From: Bacillus sp. FSL H8-0547
GTDB taxonomy: Bacteria > Bacillota > Bacilli > Bacillales > Bacillaceae
Assembly: GCA_038002745.1 (NCBI GenBank)
Contig: JBBODD010000001.1
Location: forward strand, 1,364,001 to 1,428,000
Length of the DNA: 64,000 bases
Direction of reading: 5' to 3'
Below, piece by piece: positions 31,222 through 39,654 of this stretch. The notes below the pieces were generated by a model. The model ran no database searches. It was not told the origin of the DNA and saw only the letters and a list, made by a program, of their open reading frames with translations. Position numbers and translations under genes: made by a program. Each line of letters opens with the position of its first letter. Position 1 is the stretch's first letter.

Positions 31222-32064
31222 CTAAGACGTCACCAACGCTCCGGCCATTTCTTCGTTCAGCTCTTTTGAACGTTTTGCAGCATGATAGACTGCTTCGGAA
31301 ATGGCTTTTCCTCCATTGTTTTTGCGCAATGCTTCAAGCCCTGATGCCGTCGTTCCATTTGGAGAAGTTACTTTTTCTCTCAAGCTTGACGGTGCTTCAT
31401 CATTTGAAAGAATCATTTTGGCTGCACCGAGAATCGTCTGGGCAACAATTTCGCGCACCATGTGTTCGTCCATGCCCTTCTCGACGCCTGCTTTCTCCAT
31501 GTGCTCCATTAAATAGTAGAAATAGGCGGGTCCGCTTCCTGCAAGACCTGTGAAAATATCCATCTGGCTTTCTTCTATTAAAAATACTTTCCCCATACAG
31601 CTCAGCAGTTCTTTTACATGCAGAACGCTGTCCATGTCTGTATGCCTGCCCGGACTCAAGGCGGTCGCAGATTCCTGAATCATGCTTGACGTATTGGACA
31701 TGACACGAACCGTTTGCTGTCCGTCCTTCAAGTGATCTTCCATGAATTCAGTCGAAATTCCGGCTAAAACGGAGATCACCACTTGATCCGGCCTTATTTT
31801 GTCTTTCAGTTCACCGAGTGCATCCGCTGCACCCTGGGGTTTCATTGCGAGAATAAATAAATCAATTTCGCCATATGGCAGTGCGTCTTTAGTCAGCGCC
31901 TGAATACCATACTTTGCATTCATCTCCTGAAGCCTCAACTGATTGCTTCTGTTTGTCACATACAGCTGATCAGCAGGAATAATTTCTTTCTGTACTATTC
32001 CAGCGATCATCGATTCTGCCATCGATCCCGCACCTAAAAACGCTACTCTTTTTTCTCTAAGCAT
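31222..32064 (-). CDS. proC: Pyrroline-5-carboxylate reductase
   Basis: 280 residues; last step of proline synthesis. The Rossmann motif is VAFLGAGSMAESMIAGIV. The C-terminal domain has ITGLAGSGPAY-like FTGLAGSGPAYFYYLMEHME and the substrate-binding VTSPNGTTASGLEALRKNNG. The start is ATG at 32064, with GAGGGGG upstream; the frame extends 15 codons further without support. First gene of the operon; no T-box leader motif was found upstream. Bacillus species carry several paralogues (proI, proH, proG), so the exact name is uncertain. Confidence 0.93.
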   Translation of the reverse strand: MLREKRVAFLGAGSMAESMIAGIVQKEIIPADQLYVTNRSNQLRLQEMNAKYGIQALTKDALPYGEIDLFILAMKPQGAADALGELKDKIRPDQVVISVLAGISTEFMEDHLKDGQQTVRVMSNTSSMIQESATALSPGRHTDMDSVLHVKELLSCMGKVFLIEESQMDIFTGLAGSGPAYFYYLMEHMEKAGVEKGMDEHMVREIVAQTILGAAKMILSNDEAPSSLREKVTSPNGTTASGLEALRKNNGGKAISEAVYHAAKRSKELNEEMAGALVTS

Positions 32065-32117
32065 AATGTGCCCCCTCTGTGTTCGCTGTGTTTCCGTTCG
32101 TTTTTTCAACGGTTACT

Positions 32118-32145
32118 ATCGTAACATGCTGAGAAGCAGATTCAA
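32118..32145 (-). promoter_or_regulatory. Candidate sigma-A promoter of proCBA
   Basis: TTGAAT (32140-32145), 16 bases, TACGAT (32118-32123) on the minus strand, 54 bases before proC. Each box matches consensus at four of six positions. Confidence 0.4.
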
Positions 32146-32280
32146 GGGATAACAGGACATTCGTGAGGATACGGTCGAGATAGTGAAAGGAAGCGCTATC
32201 ATCATGCGGTTTGCCTTCAACAAATCCGTTTAATCATGATTAATTCGGTTTTAAGCGGAAATATGGCGATATTTGCAGAG

Positions 32281-32456
32281 AACAAAAGCGCAAGCGCCAA
32301 GGCCCGCTCCGATAGGCAGATAAGAATCCGGCGGAAAAGTCCGGTTTTGACATTTTTGACGGATTTGTTCTGACAGAGGATCTAGGCGCTTCCGCTTGCC
32401 GCTGATAACTTTATTATGTTATTCACAGCCGTTTATTCTTTATAATTTCCTAACAA
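32281..32456. repeat. Dispersed palindromic repeat element, copy A
   Basis: Begins AACAAAAGCGCAAGCGCC and runs through GGCGCTTCCGCTTGCC to TTTATAATTTCC. The ends form an inverted repeat (AAGCGCAAGCGCC against GGCGCTTCCGCTT) and the interior folds too (CAGATAAGAATCCG against CGGATTTGTTCTG). Copy B at 39439-39619 matches along the whole length. It fills most of the 434-base gap 32065-32498. Confidence 0.85.
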
Positions 32457-32460
32457 ATGA

Positions 32461-32493
32461 AAAAAACTGCCGGCAATGTGATTGCCCGCAGCT
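32461..32493 (-). terminator. Terminator of natAB
   Basis: CTGCCGGCAAT (32467-32477), GTG loop, ATTGCCCGCAG (32481-32491), one mismatch, followed by T7 on the minus strand. Confidence 0.88.
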
Positions 32494-32498
32494 TTATC

Positions 32499-33656
32499 CT
32501 AATTCATCACCCATTTGTCTTTTAAAAACAGGATTCTTCCAATGATTAAAGCGATGACCATAACGGCCAGGTTGCTTCCAAGGACAAGGAGAATATGATC
32601 ATACTGGACGACTCCAAACAGGAGCTCCTTTAAAATTGTAAACAAATTCAGTACCGGAATCGCAAAGTGGTGGAGCTCAAATTCATTGATTCCGATGCTT
32701 GTCGTTGTTAATGCAGGGATGGTTCCAATCATTAAAACCGGAGAACTGTAGCTTTGGGATTCTTTTACTGTCTTGCCGATGATGCTTGTCAGCATCAGAA
32801 CAGATGCCATAAACATCGCATAAATGACAGAGATAAGAAGAGCCATGCCGATAATGATCGGTGCATCGCTTCCAAATGAAACAGCTTTTCGAAGGTTCTC
32901 TGTTAAAAAGGCAACTTCAAGCGAGACGACACCAAGTGTAATCAGCCCTGTAATGGCTCCAAGAGAAGAAATGGCCAGCCACTTTGAGAAAAGCAGAGTC
33001 GTTCTGCTGACAGGTGTCATAAGAAGTGCTTCCATCGTTTTCTTCTCTTTTTCTCCAGCAAAAAGATCGGATGCTGCCGGACTGGCGCCAATCCCGATGG
33101 CAAGTGCAAGAATCATCGGCACTAATAAAGCCACGAGGTTAATGGTCGGGTCTTCCTGTGTCATTTCCTTCTGCTCAATGGCAAGCGGCTGGATCATGGA
33201 CGGATCTGTACCATTTTCAGCCAGGCGATCACCTACAACCGTTTTTTCATAGGCAGTCAAAGCTCCCGATACAAGTGTCATCAGCGTCGATGAATTCTGA
33301 CTGAAGGAGTCCCCGATCATGGTAATGGAAGCTGTTTTTCCATCCTCAATTTTCGCAGTAAAATCACTATCAAGAATCACAGCGGCCTGCGCATCGCCCT
33401 CTTTGACAGCCTCTTCAGGATTTCCGGTTTTGACCAGCTCCACATTTTTAAGAGGGGTGAACAATTCCGCTTCAGCCTGATTTATCGTTTCTTCAACAGC
33501 AAGCGTATACGTATCTTCTTCCCCGCCTGAAACCATGCGTTCATAAAACAGTGTCAGCCCCGTCATTAAGATAATCGGCAGAAGGACGGTAAGGATCAGT
33601 GTCCGGCTGTCGCGGAAACAATCCTTCATCTCTTTTATATAACAATTAAGAAGCAT
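32499..33656 (-). CDS. natB: ABC-2 type permease, NatB
   Basis: 385-residue membrane subunit of the NatAB sodium exporter. One N-terminal membrane helix (LILTVLLPIILMTGLTLFYE), a large extracytoplasmic domain (residues about 40-170), then five to six helices starting VALLVPMILALAIGIGASPA, with the conserved cytoplasmic loop FAGEKEKKTMEALLMTPVSR. The ATG at 33656 is favoured (GGAG eight bases upstream); it overlaps natA by 11 bases. The neighbouring NatRK two-component genes support this assignment over other ABC-2 permeases. Confidence 0.85.
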   Translation of the reverse strand: MLLNCYIKEMKDCFRDSRTLILTVLLPIILMTGLTLFYERMVSGGEEDTYTLAVEETINQAEAELFTPLKNVELVKTGNPEEAVKEGDAQAAVILDSDFTAKIEDGKTASITMIGDSFSQNSSTLMTLVSGALTAYEKTVVGDRLAENGTDPSMIQPLAIEQKEMTQEDPTINLVALLVPMILALAIGIGASPAASDLFAGEKEKKTMEALLMTPVSRTTLLFSKWLAISSLGAITGLITLGVVSLEVAFLTENLRKAVSFGSDAPIIIGMALLISVIYAMFMASVLMLTSIIGKTVKESQSYSSPVLMIGTIPALTTTSIGINEFELHHFAIPVLNLFTILKELLFGVVQYDHILLVLGSNLAVMVIALIIGRILFLKDKWVMN

Positions 33657-34395
33657 ATTCATCTCTCCTCACAAGCTTACTCATGAAAATGTAATTTAGA
33701 TCACGGCTGCCTTCTTCTTTATAAAGTCCTTCAAGATCTCCCTGATACACAAGTTCCCCTTTATGCATCATTGCGACAGAGTCGCACAGCATCGAGACTT
33801 CTTCCATAATATGGCTTGAAAACACAATCGTTTTCCCTTCACGTTTCAGCTGGTGGACAAGCTGCCTAAATACGTTTGAAGAGGTAATATCAAGACCTGT
33901 TGTGGGTTCATCAAACAGAATGATTTTCGGATTGTGGATGATGGCTCTTGCGATGGCCACTTTTTGGCGCATGCCTTTTGAAAAGCCACCGACTTTTCTG
34001 TCCAGGTAGTCTCTCATGCCGAACATTTTTGACAACTCATCAATCCTTACTTTTGTTTCATGCTTGCTCATTCCGTAAAGACGCGCAAAATACTCAAGAT
34101 TTTCCCTGGCAGTCAGCCGGTCGTATAACCCTGTTTCTCCTCCAAACAGGACGCCAATCTGTTTTTTGATTGCGGCAGAATTCTTAACCGTATCGAAGCC
34201 GGCGACTGATACACTGCCTTCTGAAGGGGTGAGAAGTGTGGCAATCATCCGCAGCAGCGTGGTCTTTCCAGCTCCGTTTTCTCCAAGCAGTCCTGTAACT
34301 TCGCCTTCTTTCATTGAAAACGACACATGCTTCAAAGCAGTGACAAATGTTTTCTTATCCTTAAATGTTTTTGATACCGCCTGAACGTTTATCAT
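33646..34395 (-). CDS. natA: ABC transporter ATPase, NatA
   Basis: 249 residues. Walker A GLLGENGAGKTTLLRMIATL, signature FSKGMRQKVAIARAI, Walker B KIILFDEPTTGLD and the switch His in VFSSHIMEE. It powers NatB-dependent Na+ efflux. GAGGTG precedes the ATG. The promoter region, shared with the divergent natR, carries direct repeats of the LytTR type. Confidence 0.88.
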   Translation of the reverse strand: MINVQAVSKTFKDKKTFVTALKHVSFSMKEGEVTGLLGENGAGKTTLLRMIATLLTPSEGSVSVAGFDTVKNSAAIKKQIGVLFGGETGLYDRLTARENLEYFARLYGMSKHETKVRIDELSKMFGMRDYLDRKVGGFSKGMRQKVAIARAIIHNPKIILFDEPTTGLDITSSNVFRQLVHQLKREGKTIVFSSHIMEEVSMLCDSVAMMHKGELVYQGDLEGLYKEEGSRDLNYIFMSKLVRRDEYAS

Positions 34396-34432
34396 TTTTC
34401 TTCACCTCGTATGCGTTCTTTTTGATGTCTTT

Positions 34433-34503
34433 ATCATACAAACCTTTGAAAGGAGAATCTGCACTTATGTCGTGAAATGTGCTTTTCATGTCGCGAAAAT
34501 GCC
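34433..34503 (-). promoter_or_regulatory. natAB promoter with NatR (LytTR) direct repeats
   Basis: Two direct repeats, TTATGTCGTGAAATG (from 34465) and TTCATGTCGCGAAAATG (from 34485), share ATGTCG.GAAA.TG with a spacing of 21 bp (34467 and 34488). They lie just upstream of where a -35 box would be for the -10 TATGAT (34433-34438, minus strand). There is no good -35, as expected for an activated promoter. Confidence 0.65.
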
Positions 34504-34587
34504 AAAACACTCCTTCAAGATGGTAAAATAAAGTGAATCTTCCTTCATTATGAAGTTCAGCATTATACACACAGAGGAGATTTTCGC

Positions 34588-35286
34588 ATGAAAGTTGGAT
34601 TAGTAGATGACCGGTATATTGACCTTGATAAACTGAACGGCATTCTTTCAGGCATTCCGGATGTTGAGATTGTGTTTTCTACACAATCTGCAGAAGAAGC
34701 CTATGAGTATATAAAAAAAGAAGCGGTGGATGTCCTGATTGCAGATATTGAAATGCCCAATCTGTCAGGCTATGAACTGGCAGATGTGATTCATTCGCAT
34801 GCGCTCAATATTTCCGTCATTTTTGTGACCGGGAACAGCGGATATGCTGTGCATGCCTTTGAGCTAAATGTCCATGACTACATCATGAAGCCTTATCCGA
34901 AAGAAAGGCTCATAAAATCAGTTGAGCGGCTTATGGAAAAAACACAATCAGCAGATATTGCCGGGAGGCTTTACCTCAAGCAGAAAAACGACATTCACAT
35001 CCTTCAGAAAAAGGATATTATCTTCATTGAACGTTCCGGCCGGTCGACGACCATCTACACGAAGAGCGGCGCCGTTAAAACATACCTGACACTAAATGAA
35101 CTTGAAGGCGAACTTAGAGAGCGGGACTTTATCCGTTCACACCGGTCCTTTATCATCAACATTCACTACGTAAAAAACTTCTCTCTGTACGCCAAGAATT
35201 CTTATATTGTCACTTTCGAAGGATTGGACGGCCAGGCGATGATTACAAAAGAAAAAGTGGATTTTCTGCAGAAGCATTATTTTTAA
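34588..35286 (+). CDS. natR: LytTR-family response regulator, NatR
   Basis: 232 residues. Receiver domain 1-120 with acidic pair VDD near the start, phospho-acceptor Asp53 in LIADIEMPN and Lys in IMKPYP. The LytTR DNA-binding domain is at about 135-232 (LYLKQKNDIHILQKKDIIFI, RDFIRSHRSFIINIHYVKNF). It activates natAB in B. subtilis by family knowledge. It is transcribed away from natAB and followed 12 bases later by natK. Confidence 0.88.
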   Translation: MKVGLVDDRYIDLDKLNGILSGIPDVEIVFSTQSAEEAYEYIKKEAVDVLIADIEMPNLSGYELADVIHSHALNISVIFVTGNSGYAVHAFELNVHDYIMKPYPKERLIKSVERLMEKTQSADIAGRLYLKQKNDIHILQKKDIIFIERSGRSTTIYTKSGAVKTYLTLNELEGELRERDFIRSHRSFIINIHYVKNFSLYAKNSYIVTFEGLDGQAMITKEKVDFLQKHYF

Positions 35287-35298
35287 GGCGGGGAAACA

Positions 35299-36288
35299 AT
35301 GATCAATGAAAAAACATACTGGGTTCTGGCATCCTTAATTGGAGCGGTTCCTCTTTACATGGCTCTTGAGAAATTGTCCATTTCCTTTTCAGCTTATGCA
35401 GCAGGGTTGATTGCAGGAGGAGCGGGACTTATTCTAAGCCGGACAACCGTCTTTCATATGAATGGGCTGAGCGGAAAATGGCATCTGTTTTTAACGGTTC
35501 TTCAGATGGCTGTTGTTTCATTGTCATTAAGCGATCTGCCGATTCTTTTTCACACAGTGGTCCTTATCCTTTTTACGGGGACAGAAGCAATCAGGCTGAC
35601 CGCCGCAAACAAGTTTTATGCTCTCAATCATGAGCTTGAACAGGCTGAAAAGCAGCAAACGCACCTTAACGAAACCTTTAAAGCGGTGCGGAGTGAACGG
35701 CATGACTTTTTAAAACATGTATCTGCCCTGCACTTTTTGCTAGAGCATCAAAAGCAGGAGGAGGCTAAAACCTATTTGGATGATCTTGTCGGAGAATATG
35801 AGCAGACGAACCTTTCAATAAAAGGCGAGCGCGGCATTGTGGCCGGAATGCTTCATCAGCAGTACAAACGCGCTCAAGCGGCAGGAATATCGCTTGTTTA
35901 TGACCTTGACCTCCCTGTATCAGCCCTCCCTTTACCTGACAGGCACATTGTAGCCCTTGCCGGAAACCTGCTCTCAAACAGCATAGATGCTGCAGTAGAA
36001 TGGCAAGCTGCAAGAGGCAAACAGGCTGAAGTGTCCATGCAGCTTTATAAAAAGAGCGGGCTTTATCTTCTTACCGTAAAAAACGCAACCCTGCCGCTGC
36101 CTGTAAATATCGTTGATCGGCTGTTTGAAGTTGACGGACTCACAACAAAAGGCGGAGAACATGATGGCCTTGGGACAAAAATCGCAAAAGATATTGTCCA
36201 AAAACACGGGGGATATCTCGACTTTATCCATAAAGATGAACAATTTACAGTGAAAATCAAAATACCTGCGGTTACTGGAGACATATAA
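35299..36288 (+). CDS. natK: Sensor histidine kinase, NatK
   Basis: 329 residues. The first about 105 residues hold four membrane helices (YWVLASLIGAVPLYMALEKL and following). A coiled coil follows, then the phospho-acceptor His in SERHDFLKHVSALHFLLEHQ. The GHKL ATPase part has GNLLSNSIDAAVEWQ (N box) and DGLGTKIAKDIVQKHGG (G box). It is the partner of NatR. The stop overlaps a bidirectional terminator. Confidence 0.86.
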   Translation: MINEKTYWVLASLIGAVPLYMALEKLSISFSAYAAGLIAGGAGLILSRTTVFHMNGLSGKWHLFLTVLQMAVVSLSLSDLPILFHTVVLILFTGTEAIRLTAANKFYALNHELEQAEKQQTHLNETFKAVRSERHDFLKHVSALHFLLEHQKQEEAKTYLDDLVGEYEQTNLSIKGERGIVAGMLHQQYKRAQAAGISLVYDLDLPVSALPLPDRHIVALAGNLLSNSIDAAVEWQAARGKQAEVSMQLYKKSGLYLLTVKNATLPLPVNIVDRLFEVDGLTTKGGEHDGLGTKIAKDIVQKHGGYLDFIHKDEQFTVKIKIPAVTGDI

Positions 36289-36322
36289 AAAGAGCAGAAG
36301 GACTAATCCCTCTGCTCTTTTT
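36287..36322. terminator. Bidirectional terminator between natK and nnrD
   Basis: AAAAAGAGCAGA (36287-36298) and TCTGCTCTTTTT (36311-36322), a 12-base perfect stem that overlaps the stop codons of both converging genes. Confidence 0.92.
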
Positions 36323-37142
36323 CTTTCCATACTTCAGGAAGCAAATCCGTCAATTCATGCGCGAGCATTGTATGAGCCGATCTGGTCTTTGTCCACCTGT
36401 CCGCACAGGCGCCGTGAAGATAAACGGCGTTTAAAACCGCATGTTTCCAATCCTTGTGACAGCAGAGCATGCCGAGCATCATCCCGGTAAGCGTATCGCC
36501 GGTCCCGCCTTTTGCAAGGGCGCTGTTTCCGGTCGGATTGGTCCAGGCACTGCCATCCGGAAATGCCGTTACCGTGCCATTTCCTTTCAATACGATTGCA
36601 GCTCCGAGCTTTTTTGCCCAGTGCGAGGCAAGATGAAGTCTGTTTTCCTGCAGCTCAGTCACCTCTATACCTGTCAAGCGGGCAAATTCTCCGGGATGCG
36701 GAGTCAGAATAACAGGAGATTTCCTCATTTCGTAAGTGCGCTCTGACAGCGCACCTGCATCCAGGATAATGGGACAATCCCCCTGAAGAAGGTGCTGTAC
36801 CGCCTTTTCCGTCTCCTCATTTGGTTCAAGTCCGGGGCCCGCAGCAATCGCTTTATATTCTGCTGTATTCACTTCTCCGTCCGCCGTTTTTTTGAGGCCG
36901 TTCCGCAAATACGTCGACTCCGGAAGTACCGGCACAACATAGGGAATGACCTCTTCCTCAGTCCCGATTACAAGCTTTCCAATGCCGCTGCGCATGGCCC
37001 CAAGCCCTGAAAGCAAAGCAGCTCCAGGCATATCCTTGCTTCCTGCCAGAAGAAGGCCGGTTCCATATGTGCCTTTATGTCCAGAATTCGTTCTTTCCGG
37101 GAGTGTTTCTTTTACATGACCTTCCGTCCATTCCTCCATCAT
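36303..37142 (-). CDS. nnrD: ADP/ATP-dependent NAD(P)H-hydrate dehydratase
   Basis: 279 residues of the ribokinase-like YjeF C-terminal (YxkO) family; repairs damaged NAD(P)H hydrates. Motifs are NSGHKGTYGTGLLLAGSKDM, AGPGLEPNEETE, ILTPHPGEFARLTG, IVLKGNGTVTAFPDG and the catalytic GNSALAKGGTGDTLTGMM. There is no N-terminal epimerase domain, so it is the stand-alone bacterial form. Two adjacent ATGs (37142, 37139); GAGGAG fits either. Confidence 0.92.
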   Translation of the reverse strand: MMEEWTEGHVKETLPERTNSGHKGTYGTGLLLAGSKDMPGAALLSGLGAMRSGIGKLVIGTEEEVIPYVVPVLPESTYLRNGLKKTADGEVNTAEYKAIAAGPGLEPNEETEKAVQHLLQGDCPIILDAGALSERTYEMRKSPVILTPHPGEFARLTGIEVTELQENRLHLASHWAKKLGAAIVLKGNGTVTAFPDGSAWTNPTGNSALAKGGTGDTLTGMMLGMLCCHKDWKHAVLNAVYLHGACADRWTKTRSAHTMLAHELTDLLPEVWKEKEQRD

Positions 37143-37152
37143 TTTTCTCCTC

Positions 37153-37941
37153 TCAGTAAGTGTTAACGCTCTTGGGTTTGAATACCGGTTTTGAAGATCG
37201 GTACCATTTCAAACAAAGAATACAGATAATCAGTGCATCAATCACATCCCCGCCGTAATACATCAGCATGCTTCCAAGCTCTGCCTGATTGAGCGGCACT
37301 CCCTCAGGAGGGTGCGCATACAAATACTTGGACAGGATGCCATGGGCGGCAAGAGCTCCGAGCAATACCGCCGACCTGTACAAATAGCTTACTCTATGAA
37401 AAAAAGGATCTATGTAGAGCAGAGCCGCCGTAAAGAAATATCCTGCAAGAAACACGTGAAAATGAACGGCTGCATGCCAAAATGCCGACTGGTGCATCAT
37501 GTGATACAAATCAGATGTATAAAGCAGCCAAAGCCCCCCGACATTTAAGAACGCTGCCGTGACTGGATGCGACAGGATGAAAAAAGGCCTGCTTTTCAGA
37601 ATTCCCGTTACACGCCTAGCTCGGTCAGTATCAAGTGTTCTCAGCAAAAGCGTTCCAGGTGCAGCAAGGACCATTAAAAGAGGTGCAAGCATGCCCAGCA
37701 GCAAATGGCCGGTCATATGAAAAACAAAATGGCCGTGCGCTTTCTCAGCCAGCGGACCAAAAACAGCAGCGGCGGCACACAGATTTCCCGCAAACCAGAA
37801 TGCCGTCCGGTAAACAGGCCACCTCCGGTACAGTCTGTTTGAATACACAACGGCCGCAGCGTATAAAACGGCAGCCAAAACAAATGGCGCAGCCATGATA
37901 TATTGAATGCCTGCACTTAATGTGTGATGAGCATGGTGCAT
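37153..37941 (-). CDS. CtaG-like cytochrome c oxidase assembly membrane protein
   Basis: 262 residues, about seven membrane helices, of the caa3-type CtaG family. Conserved His-bearing motifs are HFVFHMTGHLLLGMLAPLLM, SDLYHMMHQSAFWHAAVHFH and YYGGDVIDALII. The N-terminal MHHAHH adds further His. CtaG is needed for caa3 oxidase assembly in B. subtilis; here no oxidase gene is adjacent, so it is a stand-alone paralogue of uncertain role. It lies two bases after the DUF2243 gene, a pairing seen elsewhere. Confidence 0.82.
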   Translation of the reverse strand: MHHAHHTLSAGIQYIMAAPFVLAAVLYAAAVVYSNRLYRRWPVYRTAFWFAGNLCAAAAVFGPLAEKAHGHFVFHMTGHLLLGMLAPLLMVLAAPGTLLLRTLDTDRARRVTGILKSRPFFILSHPVTAAFLNVGGLWLLYTSDLYHMMHQSAFWHAAVHFHVFLAGYFFTAALLYIDPFFHRVSYLYRSAVLLGALAAHGILSKYLYAHPPEGVPLNQAELGSMLMYYGGDVIDALIICILCLKWYRSSKPVFKPKSVNTY

Positions 37942-37943
37942 CT

Positions 37944-38384
37944 TCAGCCCGCCTGCTTTCTTTTTTCACGGAGAATGAAATACACTCCTGATAGGAGCAT
38001 CAGGACAGCTGTGACATTCCAAATCCAGTCATAGATATAAACATTTTCGACATACCTTATCTGATGCAGCCCCATAAGCTTATGCTGAACAGTGCCGTCG
38101 TATAGCTGAAATGCCCCTGCCCCTGTGAGGACGCCTCCCGTCCATCTCCTCACATTGAGTGACTGCCGCCTTCTCAAATCAGCAAACAAAAATAATCCTC
38201 CGATTGTCGCAAACCAGCTGAATGCATGGAACAGCCCATCCGAAACGAGCCCGATATCCGTCGTTGCCTTATCATAGAAATGATGCCAATGAAGCAGCTG
38301 ATGAAAGATGGTTTCATCAATAAAAGCGACAAGCCCAAGACCGAAAAGAATGCCTGACAAAAGGTTCTTCCTGCGCGCTGTCAT
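37944..38384 (-). CDS. DUF2243 membrane protein
   Basis: 146 residues, four membrane helices. Signature stretches of DUF2243: GLVAFIDETIFHQLLHWHHF, SDGLFHAFSWFATIGGLFLF and GAFQLYDGTVQHKLMGLHQI. The many intramembrane His residues suggest metal or haem binding, but the function is unknown. GAGGGG precedes the ATG. It is the first gene of a two-gene operon with the CtaG-like gene. Confidence 0.85.
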   Translation of the reverse strand: MTARRKNLLSGILFGLGLVAFIDETIFHQLLHWHHFYDKATTDIGLVSDGLFHAFSWFATIGGLFLFADLRRRQSLNVRRWTGGVLTGAGAFQLYDGTVQHKLMGLHQIRYVENVYIYDWIWNVTAVLMLLSGVYFILREKRKQAG

Positions 38385-38498
38385 ATGTATCCCCTCTCAA
38401 ATAAAGTATCTGTTAATCAAATTTCCCTTCCGAACCTGGATGTAAACGAAGCGGCGGCAGGGCTTTTGGATGATTTTTAAATGGAAGCCAACAAAGAA

Positions 38499-38521
38499 AA
38501 AACCGCCGTAATGGCGGTTTT
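38499..38521 (-). terminator. Terminator of the SDR gene
   Basis: AAAACCGCC (38499-38507), GTAAT loop, GGCGGTTTT (38513-38521), T-rich on the minus strand, directly after the stop at 38523. Confidence 0.9.
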
Positions 38522-38522
38522 C

Positions 38523-39341
38523 TCATTCCATTCTTGCTTCTCGGCTGACTCTGCACACAAGCCTCATTAATGCCCGGTGCGCGGCTGGAACCAGGAGGAA
38601 GAAGCCATCCATCGTTTTTCTTAGGGGCATTGGACAAATAACTGGCTGATTCCGGTGAACGCCCTCAATGGCAAGTTTCGCAATCTTTTCAGGTGTCATC
38701 ATTTTTTGCTTTTTCATCTGGCTGCTCATTTTGTCTTTGTCGATGTTAATGGCGGTGGCTTTATTAAAAATAGGAGTATCCACGAAGGCGGGACAGAGGG
38801 CCGTTACTTTTACCCCGTATTCCCCCGCTTCATAGTGCAGGGATGTCGTGAGGCCGACAACTGCGTGCTTAGTGGCAGAGTAGGCGGCAGACACAGGTGC
38901 AGGACCGAGCCCTGCTGCAGATGCAGTGTTGACAATATGTCCAAAACCCTGTTTTTTCATAAGAGGATAAGCAGCCTGAGTACCGTTCACTGCGCCCCAG
39001 ACGTTGACATCCATGATTGTTTTCCAGTGGTCTATAGACATGTCGTACAGCTCGCCGTACATGGCAATGCCGGCATTATTAAACATATAGTCCAGACGGC
39101 CAAATTCCTTGAATGTTTCAGAAATAAGCTGTTCAACAGAATTGAATTCGCTTACATTCATATGCACATATCTTGATAAAATCTCTTTATCATTAAATGC
39201 TGCTTCTGCTGTCTTACCTTCCTTGTCATCCACATCTGCTATGATGACAAAAACCCTCTTATCAATAAGTTCCCGGCATATTGCTTTGCCGATTCCTGAT
39301 GCCCCGCCTGTCACAATCGCAACCTTTTTGACCTCATCCAT
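38523..39341 (-). CDS. Short-chain dehydrogenase/reductase
   Basis: 272 residues of the classical SDR family (NAD(P)-dependent oxidoreductase). The cofactor motif is VAIVTGGASGIGKAICREL, then NNAG in YMFNNAGIAMYGEL, catalytic Ser in NTASAAGLGPA and Y-x3-K in YSATKHAVVGL. The C-terminal about 60 residues are longer and more hydrophobic (MDGFFLLVPAAHRALMRLV). The start is ATG 39341 because GGAGG lies seven bases upstream; the frame extends 11 codons further. Substrate unknown. Confidence 0.88.
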   Translation of the reverse strand: MDEVKKVAIVTGGASGIGKAICRELIDKRVFVIIADVDDKEGKTAEAAFNDKEILSRYVHMNVSEFNSVEQLISETFKEFGRLDYMFNNAGIAMYGELYDMSIDHWKTIMDVNVWGAVNGTQAAYPLMKKQGFGHIVNTASAAGLGPAPVSAAYSATKHAVVGLTTSLHYEAGEYGVKVTALCPAFVDTPIFNKATAINIDKDKMSSQMKKQKMMTPEKIAKLAIEGVHRNQPVICPMPLRKTMDGFFLLVPAAHRALMRLVCRVSREARME

Positions 39342-39438
39342 GCACATTCCTCCAATTGGAATATTTACCCACAAATCTATTATATAGGAAGATTTAACAC
39401 ATGAGACAAAATACCTTGATTGTTCCTGAAACCGTCAC

Positions 39439-39619
39439 AAAAACAAAAGCGTAAGCGCCAAGGCCCGCTCCGATAGGCAGATAAGAATCTGTCGGAAAAG
39501 TCCGGGTTCCGCCTTTTTTGACAGATTTGTTCTGACAGAGGATCTAGGCGCTTCCGCTTGCCGAGGATAACTTTTTCAAATTATTCACAGCCTGATACTC
39601 TTTATAATTTCCATAACAA
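39439..39619. repeat. Dispersed palindromic repeat element, copy B
   Basis: Matches copy A (32281-32456) over its whole length, including the trailing TTATTCACAGCC and TCTTTATAATTTCC. The ends again pair (AAGCGTAAGCGCC against GGCGCTTCCGCTT). It lies in the 313-base gap between lepB and the SDR gene; no gene was seen there. Confidence 0.85.
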
Positions 39620-39621
39620 TT

Positions 39622-39650
39622 AAAAAACCCCCACAACAATGGAGGTTTCT
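39622..39650 (-). terminator. Terminator of the signal peptidase gene
   Basis: A run of A then CCCCC (39624-39632) pairs with GGAGGTTT (39641-39648), giving T6 on the minus strand directly after the stop at 39655. Confidence 0.75.
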
Positions 39651-39654
39651 CATA

